From Kitasatospora sp. MAP5-34 (GTDB lineage: Bacteria > Actinomycetota > Actinomycetes > Streptomycetales > Streptomycetaceae): a stretch of 64,000 nucleotides of DNA. Positions 7,214-15,894 of this stretch are shown here, one piece after another. Both the position numbers and the translations under genes were made by a program. The stretch is from the NCBI RefSeq assembly GCF_029894335.1, contig NZ_JARXZC010000004.1, forward strand, positions 62,001 to 126,000, written 5' to 3'. Below the pieces are notes generated by a model. It saw nothing but the letters and a program-made list of their open reading frames with translations. It was not told where the DNA came from and made no database searches. The first letter of the stretch is position 1, and the number at the start of each line of letters is the position of its first letter.

Positions 7214-8312
7214 AGTGCTTCGCGGGGGCTCCGAGCGTGAGCAGCACGTGGTCCGTCGAGGCGGCCGGGGCCTTCGCCTGCCAGCCGGACGTGGGCTTGT
7301 CGAAGCTCCACACCTTGCCGTCGTACGCCACGACGCCGATGCCCAGCTCCTGCGCGTGCGCCACCGCCCACTGCGCCACCGCCCAGCCGCCCTGGCGCTG
7401 TGCGTCCGGCCCGGGGTCGGTGCCCTCCCCTGCCTGCGGCGTGACGGCCAGTACGGTACGCGGGTCCTTGTCCGCCTTGGCGGCGGGCGCGGTGGTGGCG
7501 GTCCGTCCGAACTCGCGGCGCACCCGGTCGGCGACGCCCTGCGGCTCCGGGCTCCCCGAGGGGTCGGGGGAGGCGGACGAAGCAGCGTCGGCGGCCGCCG
7601 GGGTGGCGGCGGCCGGCGCGGCGGCGAGCTGGTGCACCACGCAGTCCAGCGCGGCCGGCGCGCGGCCGGTGAACACCGAGGCCAGCAGCGTCGCGTCGGT
7701 CTCGTGCTTGGCGTACGCCTGCGGGTAGCCACTCTTCTGCACCGCCTGGGCCGCGTCGGTGAGCGGCAGCCGCGCGTAGCCGGGGACCCGTACCAGGCTG
7801 TCGAGGAACTTGTTGGTGGCGTAGACCGGGTCCTGGATCTGCGCCGCCGTGCCCCAGCCCTGCGAGGGACGCTGCTGGAAGAGGCCGACCGAGTCGCGGT
7901 CGCCGCCGGCCAGGTTGCGGAGCTTGGACTCCTGCATCGCGGTCGCCAGCGCGATGGTTGCGGCCCGCTCGGGCAGGCCGCGCGAGAGGGCGACGGCGGT
8001 GATGGTCGCCGCGTTCGACGCCTGCGAGAGATCCAGCGAGCCCTGTCCGGTCGCCGTCGTGACCTTGCAGCCCTCGTCCGGGGTGATCAGCTGCTTCCGG
8101 TTGACGAACAGCACCACGGCCGCCACCACGGCGAGCATGAGCAGGCCGATCATCACCTTGCGCAGCGGTCGACGGCGGCGAGGCGCCTCGTACTCGTCGT
8201 AGTCGTCGTACTCGTAGCAGTCGTCGTACCCGGCGTGGCCGTCGTTCCGGTCCGGCCCGTGCTGCCCGTCGTACCCGGAGCCGTCCGGCCCATTTTCCGC
8301 ACTCCTGGCCAC
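7212..8312 (-). CDS. Membrane-anchored lysozyme-fold (lytic transglycosylase-like) protein
   Basis: A 366-residue protein. The GTG at 8312 is chosen because GAGGGAG lies just upstream; the frame stays open much further only because of high GC. Residues 1-45 are cytoplasmic and rich in Asp and Tyr (GYDDCYEYDDYDEYE), followed by a basic patch and one membrane helix (KVMIGLLMLAVVAAVVLFV). The extracytoplasmic part contains AATITAVALSRGLPERAATIALATAMQESKLRN and SVGLFQQRPSQGWG, the signature of a soluble lytic transglycosylase/lysozyme-like domain, with the Glu of MQES as likely catalytic residue. A Pro/Ala/Ser linker and a C-terminal domain of unknown role (GGWAVAQWAVAHAQEL...) follow. A role in peptidoglycan turnover is inferred from the fold only. 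Confidence 0.75.
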   Translation of the reverse strand: MARSAENGPDGSGYDGQHGPDRNDGHAGYDDCYEYDDYDEYEAPRRRRPLRKVMIGLLMLAVVAAVVLFVNRKQLITPDEGCKVTTATGQGSLDLSQASNAATITAVALSRGLPERAATIALATAMQESKLRNLAGGDRDSVGLFQQRPSQGWGTAAQIQDPVYATNKFLDSLVRVPGYARLPLTDAAQAVQKSGYPQAYAKHETDATLLASVFTGRAPAALDCVVHQLAAAPAAATPAAADAASSASPDPSGSPEPQGVADRVRREFGRTATTAPAAKADKDPRTVLAVTPQAGEGTDPGPDAQRQGGWAVAQWAVAHAQELGIGVVAYDGKVWSFDKPTSGWQAKAPAASTDHVLLTLGAPAKH

Positions 8313-8462
8313 CGCACTCCCTCTCGCCTCGCGCTGTCGCTCGCACACCGTACCTACTCGGACGGCCGTCCGGTGAGCCCGGTTGCGGGTGCGTGCCGCC
8401 ACACGTGAGGGTGCCGTGACCCCGGTGGGTGGGGACGGGGTGCACCGATACGCTTGGCGACC

Positions 8463-9539
8463 ATGAGCAGCTCCGAGACCCCCCTTGACCTGACTCTCGA
8501 CGGTGGCGCGCTGACCGCGTGGCTGGTCGACTTCCCGTCCGTCAGCGGTGACGAGCAGGCGCTCGCCGACGCGGTCGAGACCGCGCTGCGGGCCTACCCG
8601 CACCTGACCGTCGACCGGTACGGCAACAACGTCGTGGCCCGGACGAACCTGGGCCGGTCGGAGCGGGTGCTGCTGGCCGGCCACCTGGACACCGTGCCGA
8701 TCGCCGACAACCTGCCCTCGCACGTCGAGGGGGACCTGCTCTACGGCTGCGGCACCTCGGACATGAAGTCCGGCGTGGCCGTGCAGCTGCGGCTCGCCGC
8801 CACGCTGGCCGAGCCCAACCGCGACCTCACCTTCGTCTTCTACGACTGCGAGGAGATCCAGGCCTCCCGCAACGGCCTCGGCCATGTCGCCAAGGAGCAC
8901 CCCGACTGGCTGGCGGCCGACTTCGCCGTCCTGATGGAGCCCAGTGGCGCCGTCGTCGAGGGCGGCTGCCAGGGCACCCTGCGCGCGGACATCACCCTCA
9001 CCGGCGTCCGGGCCCACTCCGCCCGCAGCTGGCTCGGTGACAACGCCATCCACAAGGCCGCCGAGGTGCTCCGCCGCCTCGCCGAGTACCAGCCGCGCCG
9101 GGTGGAGATCGACGGCCTGGAGTACCGCGAGGGCCTCAACGCCACCCGGATCGGCGGCGGCGTGGCCGGCAACGTCATCCCGGACGAGTGCAAGGTGCAC
9201 GTGAACTTCCGGTACGCGCCGGACCGTACCGAGGCCGAGGCGGCGGCGCACGTCCGCGAGGTCTTCGCCGGGTACGACGTCGACGTGACCGACACCGCAC
9301 CAGGCGCGCTGCCCGGGCTCTCGCAGCCCGCCGCCCGGGACTTCCTGGCCGCTGTCGGCGGCGAGCCGCGGGCCAAGTTCGGCTGGACGGACGTGGCCCG
9401 GTTCAGCGCGCTGGGCGTGCCCGCCGTCAACTACGGCCCGGGTGACCCGAACCTGGCGCACAAGCGCGACGAGCACTGCTCGCTCACGGCCATCGCCGAG
9501 GTCGAGAGCCGGCTGCGGGCCTGGCTGACCGGTCCCTGA
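8463..9539 (+). CDS. dapE: Succinyl-diaminopimelate desuccinylase
   Basis: A 358-residue M20-family zinc hydrolase that releases LL-diaminopimelate from its N-succinyl derivative in lysine and cell-wall synthesis. The metal and catalytic residues are in place: His74 and Asp76 in GHLDTVP, Asp100 in GTSDMKSG, the Glu pair in YDCEEIQ (130-131) and a C-terminal His in [12 protein letters not shown] dimerisation insert ([19 protein letters not shown]) is present. The ATG at 8463 is preferred over an upstream TTG because TACGCT at 8449-8454 forms a -10 eight bases before it, giving a leaderless transcript. It acts after DapC, which is encoded 2.5 kb upstream. Confidence 0.94.
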   Translation: MSSSETPLDLTLDGGALTAWLVDFPSVSGDEQALADAVETALRAYPHLTVDRYGNNVVARTNLGRSERVLLAGHLDTVPIADNLPSHVEGDLLYGCGTSDMKSGVAVQLRLAATLAEPNRDLTFVFYDCEEIQASRNGLGHVAKEHPDWLAADFAVLMEPSGAVVEGGCQGTLRADITLTGVRAHSARSWLGDNAIHKAAEVLRRLAEYQPRRVEIDGLEYREGLNATRIGGGVAGNVIPDECKVHVNFRYAPDRTEAEAAAHVREVFAGYDVDVTDTAPGALPGLSQPAARDFLAAVGGEPRAKFGWTDVARFSALGVPAVNYGPGDPNLAHKRDEHCSLTAIAEVESRLRAWLTGP

Positions 9540-9625
9540 CCGGCCCCTGACCAGCTCCTGACCGTCATCTGGCGTTTGCCCGCCTACTGCCGGAAATCGT
9601 TTGGCGGCAGGCGTAGGGTTTCGTC

Positions 9626-10450
9626 ATGACAGGCACTGGAGACGAAAAGCACAACGACCGTGCCCACTACGGGCACGGCCCGGAGCAGGTCGACGCGCCC
9701 GAGCGCCGGAAGAGCGTGCCGGAGAAGCAGAAGGGCCCGGTGCTGCTCCGCCGCGACCAGGTCGGTACCAGCACCACGGACCAGCGGCTGCTGGACACCA
9801 CCGGCCCGACCGACTGGCTCCACACCGACCCGTGGCGGGTCTGGCGGATCACCTCGGAGTTCGTCGAGGGCTTCGGCGCGCTGGCCGAACTCCCCACCGC
9901 GATCAGCGTCTTCGGCTCCGCCCGGACGCCGGTCGACTCCGCCGACTACGCGGCCGGCGTGGCGATCGGCCGGGCGCTCGCCACGGCCGGCTACGCGGTG
10001 ATCACCGGTGGCGGCCCCGGCGCGATGGAGGCCGCCAACCGGGGTGCCTCGGACGCCGGCGGCCTCTCGGTCGGGCTCGGCATCGAGCTGCCGTTCGAGC
10101 AGGGGCTCAACGAGTTCGTCGACCTGGGGCTGAACTTCCGTTACTTCTTCGTCCGCAAGACGATGTTCGTGAAGTACTCCCAGGGCTTCGTGGTGCTGCC
10201 CGGCGGCCTGGGCACGCTCGACGAGCTGTTCGAGGCGCTCACCCTCGTCCAGACCAAGAAGGTCACCCGCTTCCCGGTGATCCTCTTCGGCACCGCCTAC
10301 TGGGGCGGCCTGGTCGACTGGCTGACCAACACCCTGGTCGCCGAGGGCAAGGCCTCCCCGGCCGACCTGGAGCTGTTCCACGTCACCGACGAGATCGACG
10401 AGGTGCTCAAGATCCTGGAGGAGAGCCGCCGCCCCAACGGGGACATCTGA
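9626..10450 (+). CDS. LOG-family nucleotide 5'-monophosphate phosphoribohydrolase (TIGR00730)
   Basis: A 274-residue Rossmann-like protein. The family, once misnamed lysine decarboxylase, cleaves the N-glycosidic bond of nucleoside 5'-monophosphates including cytokinin precursors. Visible motifs are ISVFGSART, ITGGGPGAMEAANRGA, the RKTMF segment and the phosphate-binding LPGGLGTLDELFE. It has an N-terminal extension of about 90 residues that is common in actinobacterial members (Rv1205-like). A TAGGGT at 9614-9619 ends six bases before the ATG and no ribosome binding site is seen, so the mRNA is probably leaderless. The true in-cell substrate is not known. Confidence 0.9.
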   Translation: MTGTGDEKHNDRAHYGHGPEQVDAPERRKSVPEKQKGPVLLRRDQVGTSTTDQRLLDTTGPTDWLHTDPWRVWRITSEFVEGFGALAELPTAISVFGSARTPVDSADYAAGVAIGRALATAGYAVITGGGPGAMEAANRGASDAGGLSVGLGIELPFEQGLNEFVDLGLNFRYFFVRKTMFVKYSQGFVVLPGGLGTLDELFEALTLVQTKKVTRFPVILFGTAYWGGLVDWLTNTLVAEGKASPADLELFHVTDEIDEVLKILEESRRPNGDI

Positions 10451-10478
10451 GGCGCCCGAGCAGGCAGGGGCAACCTGA

Positions 10479-10565
10479 GGGGGCGCAGGGAACTGTCAGA
10501 TCAACTGCGTGCGTGCGCAACCATGCACTCACGTCGTGCCCTGGTCGCACGGTTCCTCGCACCCC
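10479..10565. terminator. Degenerate long hairpin between convergent genes (hairpin family copy B)
   Basis: The left arm GGGGCGCAGGGAACTGT (ending 10496) and the right arm ACGGTTCCTCGCACCCC (10549-10565) pair imperfectly, with two mismatches and two G.T pairs, around a 52-base centre. The arms resemble the copies at 40.7 and 47.6 kb. It separates the LOG gene from the convergent folP paralogue. Confidence 0.6.
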
Positions 10566-10584
10566 TGGCGGGGTTCCCGCGCGC

Positions 10585-11463
10585 TCAGGCAAGACCCCTG
10601 CGGGCCACGGCCGGGGGCCGGGTGCCCAGGATCGAGGCGACCATGTCCAGCACCTCGCGGGTCTCGGCGACCTGGTGCACGCGGTAGATCCGGGCGCCGA
10701 GCCAGGCCGAGACGGCGGTGGTGGCCAGGGTGCCGAGCAGGCGTTCGTCCACCGGCTTGTCGAGCGTCTCGCCGACGAAGTCCTTGTTGGAGAGCGAGAC
10801 CAGCACCGGGAAGCCGGTGGCCGTCATCTCGGGCAGCCGGCGGGTCGCCTCGAGTGAGTGGCGGGTGTTCTTGCCGAAGTCGTGCCCGGGATCGATGATC
10901 AGCGCGTCCCGGCGGACGCCCAGCGCGGCCGCGCGCTCCGCCAGGCCGACGGTGACGCGCAGAATGTCCGCCATCACGTCCGGGTACCCGACCCGGTGCG
11001 GACGGGTACGCGGCTCGACGCCGCCCGCGTGGGTGCAGACCAGCCCGACGTCGTACCGGGCGGCGACCTCGGCGAGCTTCGGGTCCGCCCCGCCCCAGGC
11101 GTCGTTCAGCAGGTCCGCGCCGACCTCGCAGACCGCCTCGCCGACCTCGTGCCGCCAGGTGTCCACGCTGATCACGGCCTCGGGGTGGCGCTTGCGCAGC
11201 TCGGCCACGAACGGGACGGTACGCCGCAGCTCCTCCTCGGTGGTGACCTCCTCGCCCGGCCCGGCCTTGACCCCGCCGATGTCCAGGATCGCCGCCCCGG
11301 CGGCGACCGCCCGGTCGGCGGCGGCGAACGCGGCCTCGTCGGTGAAGGTCGCGCCCCGGTCGAAGAACGAGTCGGGGGTGCGGTTGACGATGGCCATGAT
11401 CACCAGCTCGTCGTCGCCGAACTCACGTGGGCCCAGGCGCAGTGCCACCGGTCTCTCCTCCAC
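10585..11463 (-). CDS. Dihydropteroate synthase paralogue, FolP2-like
   Basis: A 292-residue TIM-barrel protein related to dihydropteroate synthase (condensation of p-aminobenzoate with dihydropterin pyrophosphate). Conserved parts are MAIVNRTPDSFFDRG, SVDTWRHEVGEA, LLNDAWGG, IIDPGHDFGKN and the RVHQV end motif. Two active-site loops differ from true enzymes: the usual GGESTRPG loop reads GGVKAGPG (63-70), and the SRK segment reads SLSNKDFVGETL. The genomic place next to the LOG, DivIVA and tag genes matches Rv1207 (folP2) of M. tuberculosis, reported to lack DHPS activity (from memory). Start is GTG 11463. A different reaction, or loss of catalysis, is likely. Confidence 0.85.
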   Translation of the reverse strand: MEERPVALRLGPREFGDDELVIMAIVNRTPDSFFDRGATFTDEAAFAAADRAVAAGAAILDIGGVKAGPGEEVTTEEELRRTVPFVAELRKRHPEAVISVDTWRHEVGEAVCEVGADLLNDAWGGADPKLAEVAARYDVGLVCTHAGGVEPRTRPHRVGYPDVMADILRVTVGLAERAAALGVRRDALIIDPGHDFGKNTRHSLEATRRLPEMTATGFPVLVSLSNKDFVGETLDKPVDERLLGTLATTAVSAWLGARIYRVHQVAETREVLDMVASILGTRPPAVARRGLA

Positions 11464-11571
11464 AGCTTCCCCGGGTGCGATGATGGGCCCCGGCTACTCA
11501 GGGACCATGCTCGCATTTTCCAGTTCGGGCACCCATGACCGGGCCGACCAGGAGCCTCGGGAGGACAGTTC

Positions 11572-12102
11572 GTGTTCTGGATCATCGTGGCGGCGATGGC
11601 GGTGGTGGTCGGTGGCGCCGCGCTGGTGGCGCTCGGCGGAGGCGGCACGCTGCCGGACGCCGTACACGACCGGATCGCGGCCCGGCTGCCGCAGGACCGC
11701 CCGTTGAGCAGGCACGACGTGGACGAGATCCGGCTCCCGATGGCCCTCAGGGGTTACCGGATGGACGAGGTGGACGACGTCCTCGACCGCCTCGGCGCCG
11801 AGCTGGCGTACCGGGACTCGCGGATCGCGGAGCTGGAGGCCGCCGCAGCCGTACGCGACGCGGTCGAGGCCGGCACCGACCCGCAGCCCGGGCTGGAGCC
11901 GCTGCCGGGGCTGGAGGACTTTGCCAGGATCGTCAGCAGCGAGCCCGTGAAGGACGCTGCGGAGACGGCCGCCGGCCCGAAGGACGCCGCTGCGGAGGCC
12001 GACGTCACGAAGGACGCCGCCGAGCAGAGCGCCGCTGCGGAGGCGGACGCCGAGCAGAGCGCCGCCGACGTGAACGACCACCGTTCGGTGTCCGGGCAGT
12101 GA
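11572..12102 (+). CDS. DivIVA-domain membrane protein (Rv1209-like)
   Basis: A 176-residue protein: an N-terminal membrane helix (FWIIVAAMAVVVGGAALVAL, starting at residue 2), then PLSRHDVDEIRLPMALRGYRMDEVDDVLDRL (about 44-74), which is the DivIVA/Wag31 N-terminal motif, then a short coiled coil (AELAYRDSRIAELEA). The C-terminal 70 residues are acidic and Ala-rich with repeated KDAAE/EQSAA blocks. DivIVA-type domains localise to curved membrane at poles or septa, so a role in polar growth is plausible. The start is GTG 11572. The stop overlaps the GTG of the tag gene (GTGA), so the two are translationally coupled. The tail repeats may vary in length between strains. Confidence 0.82.
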   Translation: MFWIIVAAMAVVVGGAALVALGGGGTLPDAVHDRIAARLPQDRPLSRHDVDEIRLPMALRGYRMDEVDDVLDRLGAELAYRDSRIAELEAAAAVRDAVEAGTDPQPGLEPLPGLEDFARIVSSEPVKDAAETAAGPKDAAAEADVTKDAAEQSAAAEADAEQSAADVNDHRSVSGQ

Positions 12103-12698
12103 GCGCCGAGGAGGTGACCGGCACCGTGCTCGGCGCCGACGGGCTGCGGCGGTGCGGGTGGGGCGACTCGTCCGACGACTACCGCGTCTACCACGACACC
12201 GAGTGGGGGCGTCCGGTCCACGGTGACCAGGCGCTGTTCGAGCGGATCTCGCTGGAGGCGTTCCAGTCCGGGCTGTCCTGGATCACCATCCTGCGCAGAC
12301 GGGAGGGCTTCCGGGCGGCCTTCGCGGGTTTCGAGATCGCGAAGGTCGCCGAGTTCGGGCCCGAGGACGCCGAGCGGCTGCTGCTGGACGAGGGCATCAT
12401 CCGCAACCGCGCCAAGATCGCCGCGACGATCGCCAACGCCCAGGCCGCGCTGGAGCTGCCCGAAGGCGGCCTGGACGAGCTGATCTGGCGCTTCGCGGGT
12501 GACCCGGACCGGCCGGCGCCCCGCGCGCTGAGCGAGGTGCCGGCCGTCACGCCGGAGTCGACGGCGTTGGCCAAGGAGCTGAAGAAGCACGGCTTCCGCT
12601 TCGTCGGTCCGACCACCGCGTACGCGCTGATGCAGGCCTGCGGCCTGGTGGACGACCACCTGGCCGACTGTCATGCCCGGGGTCAGCGGCCCAGGTAG
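12099..12698 (+). CDS. tag: DNA-3-methyladenine glycosylase I
   Basis: A 199-residue HhH-superfamily base-excision repair enzyme that removes 3-methyladenine from alkylated DNA. The family core is plain: RCGWGDSSDDYRVYHDTEWGRPVHGDQALFE, the substrate-pocket segment LEAFQSGLSWITIL, IIRNRAKIAATIANA, and the zinc-binding end (FVGPTTAYALMQACGLVDDHLADCHA). Start GTG 12099 overlaps the DivIVA-like stop, in keeping with a Rv1209-Rv1210-type operon. A GTG at 12126 behind GAGGAGG is an alternative. The 3' end overlaps the convergent crotonase gene by 16 bp. Confidence 0.93.
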   Translation: MSAEEVTGTVLGADGLRRCGWGDSSDDYRVYHDTEWGRPVHGDQALFERISLEAFQSGLSWITILRRREGFRAAFAGFEIAKVAEFGPEDAERLLLDEGIIRNRAKIAATIANAQAALELPEGGLDELIWRFAGDPDRPAPRALSEVPAVTPESTALAKELKKHGFRFVGPTTAYALMQACGLVDDHLADCHARGQRPR

Positions 12699-13483
12699 CG
12701 GGGCTGCTCCTTGGCGACGAAGGCGGCGACGGCGATCCGGTGGTCCTCGCTCGCCCCGGCGAGGGTCTGCAACTCGTCCTCCTTGTCCAGGAGTTCGCTC
12801 AGCGAGTGGGAGGCGCCGTACGCCAGCGACTCCTTGATCGCGCCGTAGGCGACGGTCGGTCCGTCGGCCAGCCGCTTGGCGAACTCCCGTGCGGTCGCGG
12901 CCAGTTCGGCAGCCGGGACGACCTGGGTGGCCAGGCCCAGGCTGAGTGCCTCGGGGGCCTTCACGGTGCGCGGCAGCATCAGCAGCTCGGTCGCGCGGGC
13001 GTGCCCGACCAGCCGGGGGAGCGTCCACGACGCGCCCGAGTCGGCGGTCAGTGCGACACCGGCGAAGGAGGTGTTGAACCCCGCCGTGTCGGCGACGATC
13101 CGGAAGTCGCAGGCGAAGGCGAGCGACGCGCCCGCACCCGCCGCGACCCCGCCGACGGCGGCGACGGTCGGCTTGCGCATCCCGGCGAGCGCGCGGACCA
13201 GCGGGTTGTAGTGCTCCGCGACGGTCCGCAGGGCCCCCTCCCCGGTCTCCTGGGCCCGCTCCAGCAGGCCCAGGTGCTCCTTGAGGTCCTGTCCCACGCA
13301 GAAGGCCTTCCCGCCCGCCCCGGCGAGCAGCACGGCCCGTACGGCCGGGTCCTCGGCGGCGGCGGTCACGGTGTCGCGCAGGGCCACCTTGGTGGGGGTG
13401 TCCAGCGCGTTCATCGCGTCGGGCCGGTTGATGGTGATGACGGCCAGGCCGCCGTCGAGCTCGTACAGGACGGAGTCGGACAT
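12683..13483 (-). CDS. Enoyl-CoA hydratase/isomerase family protein, PaaG-like
   Basis: A 266-residue crotonase-fold protein. The CoA and oxyanion-hole parts are visible: AVITINRPDAMNALD, GGKAFCVGQDL and AVGGVAAGAGASLAFACD. At the second catalytic position the hydratase Glu is replaced by Asp148 in LTADSGASWTLPRLVG. That Asp and the GASWTLPR context resemble PaaG (1,2-epoxyphenylacetyl-CoA isomerase) and related isomerases rather than a beta-oxidation hydratase. No other phenylacetate genes are nearby, so the substrate is open. It overlaps tag tail to tail and has an ATG start at 13483. Confidence 0.88.
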   Translation of the reverse strand: MSDSVLYELDGGLAVITINRPDAMNALDTPTKVALRDTVTAAAEDPAVRAVLLAGAGGKAFCVGQDLKEHLGLLERAQETGEGALRTVAEHYNPLVRALAGMRKPTVAAVGGVAAGAGASLAFACDFRIVADTAGFNTSFAGVALTADSGASWTLPRLVGHARATELLMLPRTVKAPEALSLGLATQVVPAAELAATAREFAKRLADGPTVAYGAIKESLAYGASHSLSELLDKEDELQTLAGASEDHRIAVAAFVAKEQPRYLGR

Positions 13484-13817
13484 GGGCGAGGGCTCCCCGG
13501 GGATCGTCGAGTCGGTCGGAAGGTGGGACGTGTCGGAGGTGGGACGTAAGGTGCGACGGAGTCAGCATGCCCGAGCCCGGCAGTGGGTGGGGAGTGTGAG
13601 GTACGGCACGTCCCCCCGGGGCGCGAAGTCCCGTGCGGGCGGGGCTTCTGGCACGTATTGAGACGATCCGGACGGGTGTGGTCACGCTTGCGGAGAGAGT
13701 GACGTTGGTCATCGGGCCGCCGCATGCGGGATAATGGCTACCGATCAATGCGTTCGATACCGGCGGTGGACGGACTTGCCGGTACGTAGCTTTGCGGTTG
13801 CAGGAAGGGGAACGAGC
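13484..13817. other. 334-bp divergent intergenic region
   Basis: No gene is seen. The left part should carry the crotonase promoter. The right part holds a likely vegetative promoter for the DUF3117 gene: TTGGTC at 13705-13710 and GATAAT at 13730-13735, spacing 19 bp, which would give a 5' leader of about 75 bases ending with the ribosome binding site GGAAGGGG at 13803-13810. Confidence 0.55.
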
Positions 13818-13985
13818 ATGGCGGCCATGAAGCCGCGGACGGGTGACGGCCCGCTCGAGGTCACCAAAGAGGGGCGGGGCATCATCATGCGAGTTCCGCT
13901 CGAGGGCGGCGGGCGCCTCGTAGTGGAGCTCACGCCCGATGAGGCCGAGGCGCTGGGCGATGCCCTGAAGAAGGTTGTCGGCTGA
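13818..13985 (+). CDS. DUF3117 small protein (Rv1211-like)
   Basis: A 55-residue protein (MAAMKPRTGDGPLEVTKEGR...) of the DUF3117 family, conserved in actinobacteria and of unknown function. It ends with an acidic-hydrophobic helix (LTPDEAEALGDALKKVV). The ATG at 13818 is supported by GGAAGGGG eight bases upstream; the longer frame from 13734 has no such signal. It sits, as in M. tuberculosis, just after the tag gene region, but here a crotonase gene is inserted between them. A strong terminator follows 40 bp downstream. Confidence 0.88.
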   Translation: MAAMKPRTGDGPLEVTKEGRGIIMRVPLEGGGRLVVELTPDEAEALGDALKKVVG

Positions 13986-14024
13986 GACAGCAGGTGCTCC
14001 CCTGATCTCCTGGAGCTGCGTACA

Positions 14025-14062
14025 CAGAGCCCGGGCCCGGTTTCCACCGGACCCGGGCTCTG
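14025..14062. terminator. Terminator after the DUF3117 gene
   Basis: A 16-bp stem with one G.T pair (14025-14040 with 14047-14062) and a 6-base loop lies between the DUF3117 stop and the convergent O-methyltransferase gene. Confidence 0.85.
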
Positions 14063-14135
14063 TCTCGCTCTGCGGGCCTCGCCCGGGGCGGGGCCTGGCT
14101 GCCGCCTGGCCACCTGCCGCCTGGCCGCCTGCCGC

Positions 14136-14984
14136 CTACCGCTTGACGGCGCAGAGCAGCCCGTCGCTCACCGGCAGCAGGGCGGGCAGCAGCACGTCGC
14201 TCTCCCGGACGTCCCGGACGAGCTCCCGGACGGCGTGGGTCTGCGGGTCCTGGTGCTCCGGCTCGGCCAGCCGGCCCTCCTGGAACACGCCTTCGAAGCA
14301 GACCATCCCGCCGGGGCGGAGCAGCCGCAACGATTCTGCAAGGTAGGACCCGGACTCCGCCGGGTCGCCGTCGCAGAACACCAGGTCGTACTGGCCGTCG
14401 GCGAGCCGGGGCAGCACGTCCAGCGCCTTCCCCGGGATGAACCGCGCCCGGTTCGAGGCGAAGCCCGCCGCGTGGTACGCCTCGCGGGCGAACTGCTGGT
14501 GCACCGGCTCGGAGTCGACGGTGGTCAGCACCCCGTCCGGCCGCATCCCGCGCAGCAGGTAGACGCCCGACACGCCCGTACCGGTGCCGATCTCCGCCAC
14601 CGCCTTGGCGTCCACGGCCGCCGCCAGCAGCCGTAGACAGGCCCCGCCGCTCGGTCCGATCGCCCGGATCCCGGTTCTGGCGGACTGCGCCCTGGCGTAG
14701 GTCAGCACCGCGTCCTCCCCGACGTAGGTGTCGGCGAGTGCCGCATGCGCGGGCCCGAACTCGGTGATGGCTGCCTCTTCCGGAGCGCGTGGAGTCTGAT
14801 GTCGGAGTTGCTGTCGGAGCTGCTGTCGGACTCGTTGCCGTCGGAGCGGATGCTGGAGCTGCCGGCGAAGCCCGCTGTCGAAGGCTGATGTCGATATTTC
14901 CAGCCACAGATTACTGGCCGACCGGGAACCGCGTTCGATGACCGGCCGTTGGTCCAGGAGAGAGAGGGTGATCGGCTCACGCAC
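14136..14984 (-). CDS. SAM-dependent O-methyltransferase (Rv1220c-like); start uncertain
   Basis: A class I methyltransferase of the CCoAOMT-like family: SAM motif I is [19 protein letters not shown], then [23 protein letters not shown] and [16 protein letters not shown]; the end [10 protein letters not shown] is typical. The substrate is unknown. It is divergent from sigE, as in M. tuberculosis. Conserved sequence begins only near [13 protein letters not shown] (about 14775). Upstream, the frame runs through a GTCGGA-rich repeat (about 14797-14850) and offers only a GTG at 14984, CTG codons or none, so the true N-terminus cannot be fixed. A TAATCT -10-like element reads leftward at 14913-14908, close to in-frame CTG codons. 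Confidence 0.85.
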   Translation of the reverse strand: MREPITLSLLDQRPVIERGSRSASNLWLEISTSAFDSGLRRQLQHPLRRQRVRQQLRQQLRHQTPRAPEEAAITEFGPAHAALADTYVGEDAVLTYARAQSARTGIRAIGPSGGACLRLLAAAVDAKAVAEIGTGTGVSGVYLLRGMRPDGVLTTVDSEPVHQQFAREAYHAAGFASNRARFIPGKALDVLPRLADGQYDLVFCDGDPAESGSYLAESLRLLRPGGMVCFEGVFQEGRLAEPEHQDPQTHAVRELVRDVRESDVLLPALLPVSDGLLCAVKR

Positions 14985-15063
14985 GATGCCCGGTGGGCTC
15001 CCCGAGGTGCCGCTGCCAAGGGTGGTTGAGCACTTTTATCCAGATCTGACGGGTGAGGTGGAT

Positions 15064-15894
15064 ATGGTGGTGGCCCTGCTGGGCAGAAGAGCCGACCGAG
15101 GAGGTGTGGCCGAGGGCGACGCCCCTGTGCTGCGGCACTTCCGTGGCATTGCGTCGGTCCGTACGCCGAAGCCCGTGATGAACAAGTCCGCGCAGACCCC
15201 CCTGGACAAGACGACCGCAGCCGACGACGCGGTGGCCGTGGCTCCCGCCCCGCTCGCGACCTTCGCCGAGGGCCCCGACGCGCAGACCTGGACGCCCCCC
15301 AGCTGGGAGGAGATCGTCGAGGCGCACAGCGCCCGCGTCTACCGCCTGGCCTACCGCCTGACGGGCAACCAGCACGACGCCGAGGACTTGACCCAGGAGG
15401 TCTTCGTCCGGGTCTTCCGTTCCCTCTCCACGTACACCCCGGGCACCTTCGAGGGCTGGCTGCACCGGATCACCACCAACCTCTTCCTCGACATGGTCCG
15501 CCGACGCCAGCGGATCCGCTTCGACGCCCTGGGCGACGACGCCGCCGAGCGCCTCCCCAGCCGCGAGCCGAGCCCGGCCCAGCACTTCAGCGACACCCAC
15601 TTCGACGCCGACGTCCAGCAGGCGCTGGACACCCTCGCGCCCGAGTTCCGCGCCGCCGTGGTGCTCTGCGACATCGAGGGCCTCTCGTACGAGGAGATCG
15701 CCGCCACCCTGGGCGTCAAGCTCGGGACGGTGCGCAGCCGTATCCACCGTGGCCGCTCGCACCTGCGAGCCGCTCTCAAGCACCGGGCCCCCGGTGCCGC
15801 CCCCGGCCGGGTCCGGCGTGGCGGGACTTCGGAGCCGGTGGCCGTCGGCGCCGAGGCGGGCCCCTCCGGCGGGAGTGAACGGGGGCGCTCGTGA
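15064..15894 (+). CDS. sigE: ECF RNA polymerase sigma factor, SigE-type
   Basis: An extracytoplasmic-function sigma factor. Region 2 ([33 protein letters not shown], then [21 protein letters not shown]) and region 4 ([29 protein letters not shown]) are complete. The N-terminal 75 residues are low complexity. ATG 15064 is used; ATG 15178 (MNKSAQTPL) is a credible alternative that gives a protein nearer the usual length. The stop overlaps the anti-sigma GTG (GTGA at 15891-15894), so the two are translationally coupled, as expected for a sigma/anti-sigma pair. Neighbours match the Rv1220c-Rv1224 order, suggesting an envelope-stress role. It is not the S. coelicolor cell-wall sigma factor also called SigE. 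Confidence 0.9.
   Translation: MVVALLGRRADRGGVAEGDAPVLRHFRGIASVRTPKPVMNKSAQTPLDKTTAADDAVAVAPAPLATFAEGPDAQTWTPPSWEEIVEAHSARVYRLAYRLTGNQHDAEDLTQEVFVRVFRSLSTYTPGTFEGWLHRITTNLFLDMVRRRQRIRFDALGDDAAERLPSREPSPAQHFSDTHFDADVQQALDTLAPEFRAAVVLCDIEGLSYEEIAATLGVKLGTVRSRIHRGRSHLRAALKHRAPGAAPGRVRRGGTSEPVAVGAEAGPSGGSERGRS

Noticed and set aside
13930..14907. A 325-codon ORF in a second minus-strand frame over the O-methyltransferase
   Set aside because: The SAM-binding motifs are in the other frame. This one is Arg/Gly/Pro low complexity, although its GTG start lies near a -10-like element.
14938..15063. An N-terminal extension of SigE from 14938
   Set aside because: It overlaps the divergent methyltransferase start region, has no ribosome binding site or conserved motif, and would make the protein unusually long.
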